Source of the DNA: CALKHQ01 sp050329975
Lineage (GTDB): Bacteria > Pseudomonadota > Alphaproteobacteria > CALKHQ01
Direction: 5' to 3'
DNA length: 25,609 nucleotides
NCBI GenBank assembly: GCA_050329975.1
Contig: JBHJOG010000255.1
Span: 1 to 25,609 of the forward strand
Position 1 is the first letter of the stretch, and every line of letters begins with the position of its first letter. Positions 23,257 through 25,609 of this stretch are shown here, piece by piece. The notes beneath the pieces were generated by a model, which was not told where the DNA came from, did not search any database, and saw nothing but the letters and a program-made list of their open reading frames with translations. The position numbers and the translations under genes are program-made.

Positions 23257-24012
23257 TCAGCTTTCCTGCGTGTCGGCGGACTCGGCCGCCGGCACATCCT
23301 GTTCGACAGCCGGCGTTTCGGCCGCCGCGGCTGCCGCCGCCTGCTTCAGACCGGCCGGGTACGGTGCCTCGTCCGGCCGCTTGCGCTTCACCGCGTCGCG
23401 GATGTAGACCCAGCCGCCCTCGGCCCCGGGCACCGCGCCCCTGACCAGGATCACGTCGCGGACCGGATCGACCCGAACCACGGTCAGGTTCTGGGTCGTC
23501 ACCGTCGTAGCGCCCATCTGCCCGGCCATCTTCTTGCCCTTGAACACCTTGCCGGGGTCCTGGCACTGGCCGGTCGAACCGTGGCTGCGGTGGCTGACCG
23601 AGACGCCGTGGCTGGCGCGCAGGCCGCCGAAGTTGTGCCGCTTCATCACACCGGCGAAACCCTTGCCGATGCTGGTCGCGGTCACGTCGACCCGCTGACC
23701 CGGCACGAAGTGCTCCGCCGACAGGCTTGCCCCGACGTCGATCAGCGCATCGGGGGTCACCCGAAACTCCTTCAACGCCATCTTCGGTTCTACGCCGGCC
23801 TTGGCGAAGCGCTCACGCTCCGGCTTGCTGACGTTCTTCACCTTGGCGCGGCCGGCGCCGAGCTGCAGCGCGGTATAGCCGTCGCGCTCATCGGTCCGCT
23901 GGCCCACGACCTGGCAGTCGTCCATCGCCAGCACGGTGACCGGCACGTGGCTCCCGTCCTCGCTGAAGACGCGGGTCATGCCGAGCTTGCGCGCGATAAT
24001 TCCTGTACGCAT
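23257..24012 (-). CDS. rplC: 50S ribosomal protein L3
   Basis: L3 starts 50S assembly and its loop approaches the peptidyl-transferase centre. From the ATG at 24012 the product is 251 residues: MRTGIIARKLGMTRVFSEDG, then GKGFAGVMKRHNFGGLRASHGVSVSHRSHGSTGQCQDPGKVFKGKKMAGQMGATTVTTQNL. After the normal end (about residue 215) a tail of roughly 35 residues follows, alanine-rich and then acidic (a run of seven alanines, ending ESADTQES). E. coli L3 (209 residues) lacks it. Confidence 0.97.
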   Translation of the reverse strand: MRTGIIARKLGMTRVFSEDGSHVPVTVLAMDDCQVVGQRTDERDGYTALQLGAGRAKVKNVSKPERERFAKAGVEPKMALKEFRVTPDALIDVGASLSAEHFVPGQRVDVTATSIGKGFAGVMKRHNFGGLRASHGVSVSHRSHGSTGQCQDPGKVFKGKKMAGQMGATTVTTQNLTVVRVDPVRDVILVRGAVPGAEGGWVYIRDAVKRKRPDEAPYPAGLKQAAAAAAAETPAVEQDVPAAESADTQES

Positions 24013-24037
24013 GGCTTCCTCGCCCTTCCCCGATCGC

Positions 24038-24346
24038 CTAGAGCTTGATCTCGACGTCGACACCGGCTGCCAGGTCGAGCTTCATCAGCGCGTCGACCGT
24101 CTGCGGGGTCGGATCCACGATGTCGAGCAGGCGCTTGTGTGTCCGGATCTCGAACTGTTCGCGCGACTTCTTGTCGATGTGCGGTGACCGCAGCACGGTG
24201 AACTTCTCGATGCGGGTCGGCAACGGGATCGGCCCACGCACCTGCGCGCCGGTCCGCTTCGCCGTGTTGACGATCTCGCTCGTCGACTGGTCAAGCACGC
24301 GATGGTCGAACGCCTTCAGGCGGATGCGTATGTTCTGGCTATCCAT
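24038..24346 (-). CDS. rpsJ: 30S ribosomal protein S10 (NusE)
   Basis: S10 is in the 30S head and also acts as NusE in transcription antitermination with NusB. The 102-residue product begins MDSQNIRIRLKAFDHRVLDQSTSEIVNTAKRTGAQVRGPIPLPTRIEKFTVLRSPHIDKKSREQFEIRTHKRLLDIVDPTPQTVDALMKLDLAAGVDVEIKL, a full-length, typical S10. AAGGAAA lies close to the ATG. It is 72 bases downstream of tuf and heads the ribosomal gene series. Confidence 0.98.
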   Translation of the reverse strand: MDSQNIRIRLKAFDHRVLDQSTSEIVNTAKRTGAQVRGPIPLPTRIEKFTVLRSPHIDKKSREQFEIRTHKRLLDIVDPTPQTVDALMKLDLAAGVDVEIKL

Positions 24347-24367
24347 AACCGTTTCCTTGTTCGCGCC

Positions 24368-24390
24368 GGGGCGACCGTGCCGGCCGCCCC
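24368..24390 (-). other. GC hairpin in the tuf-rpsJ spacer
   Basis: A 6-bp GGGGCG/CGCCCC inverted repeat (24368-24373 with 24385-24390) with an 11-base loop lies in the 72-base spacer. No T run follows on the minus strand, so readthrough from tuf into rpsJ is expected. It could still modulate the tuf/S10 ratio through mRNA stability, which is inference. Confidence 0.35.
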
Positions 24391-24418
24391 CTGCGCGTCT
24401 TGACTCGTCTGCTCGCCG

Positions 24419-25609
<1,191 letters not shown>

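Noticed and set aside
24368..24390. A terminator between tuf and rpsJ
   Set aside because: The hairpin has no T tract on the minus strand, so intrinsic termination is unlikely.

Overview
The window is a very GC-rich bacterial chromosome segment, almost certainly from an alphaproteobacterium. Three things point there. The ribosomal gene order runs tuf, S10, spc, alpha with no rpsD, rpmJ or infA. A short adenylate kinase gene sits between secY and rpsM. An Atp12-type F1-ATPase assembly chaperone gene lies a few genes downstream, and Atp12 is a family shared by alphaproteobacteria and mitochondria. The degP-rarA-pseudouridine synthase-HAD-ATP12 run after rplQ is also alphaproteobacterial in style. 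I cannot name a genus from sequence alone; a Rhodospirillales-like lineage is a guess.

Nearly everything is on the minus strand. Reading in the direction of transcription (high to low coordinates): tuf (complete, its start codon is the last three bases of the window), then rpsJ-rplC-rplD-rplW-rplB-rpsS-rplV-rpsC-rplP-rpmC-rpsQ (S10 block), rplN-rplX-rplE-rpsN-rpsH-rplF-rplR-rpsE-rpmD-rplO-secY-adk (spc block), rpsM-rpsK-rpoA-rplQ (alpha block). A strong Rho-independent terminator at about 10112-10141 closes the block. These genes build the ribosome, the Sec translocation channel, the RNA polymerase alpha subunit and adenylate kinase.

Downstream of that terminator, a second compact minus-strand run follows: a Do/HtrA-family periplasmic protease, rarA, an RluA-family pseudouridine synthase, a HAD phosphatase, an ATP12 chaperone, acylphosphatase, a VOC-family protein and a membrane-bound hybrid histidine kinase. 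Most junctions overlap or are separated by only a few bases, so it reads as one housekeeping and quality-control operon ending in a sensor gene.

The left end holds the only plus-strand gene, lipB (lipoate biosynthesis), convergent with the kinase gene. Divergent from lipB are a tRNA-Leu(GAG) gene and the first 287 codons of mgtE, which runs off the left edge.

No mobile element, CRISPR array, prophage or clearly novel multi-gene system is visible. The least ordinary signals are small: three 30-bp tandem repeats just upstream of rpsM, a direct repeat in the 5' end of lipB, inverted repeats in the rpsK-rpoA spacer, a GNRA-capped hairpin before the kinase gene, and acidic or alanine-rich tails on several ribosomal proteins. 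No gene-free stretch exceeds about 180 bases.
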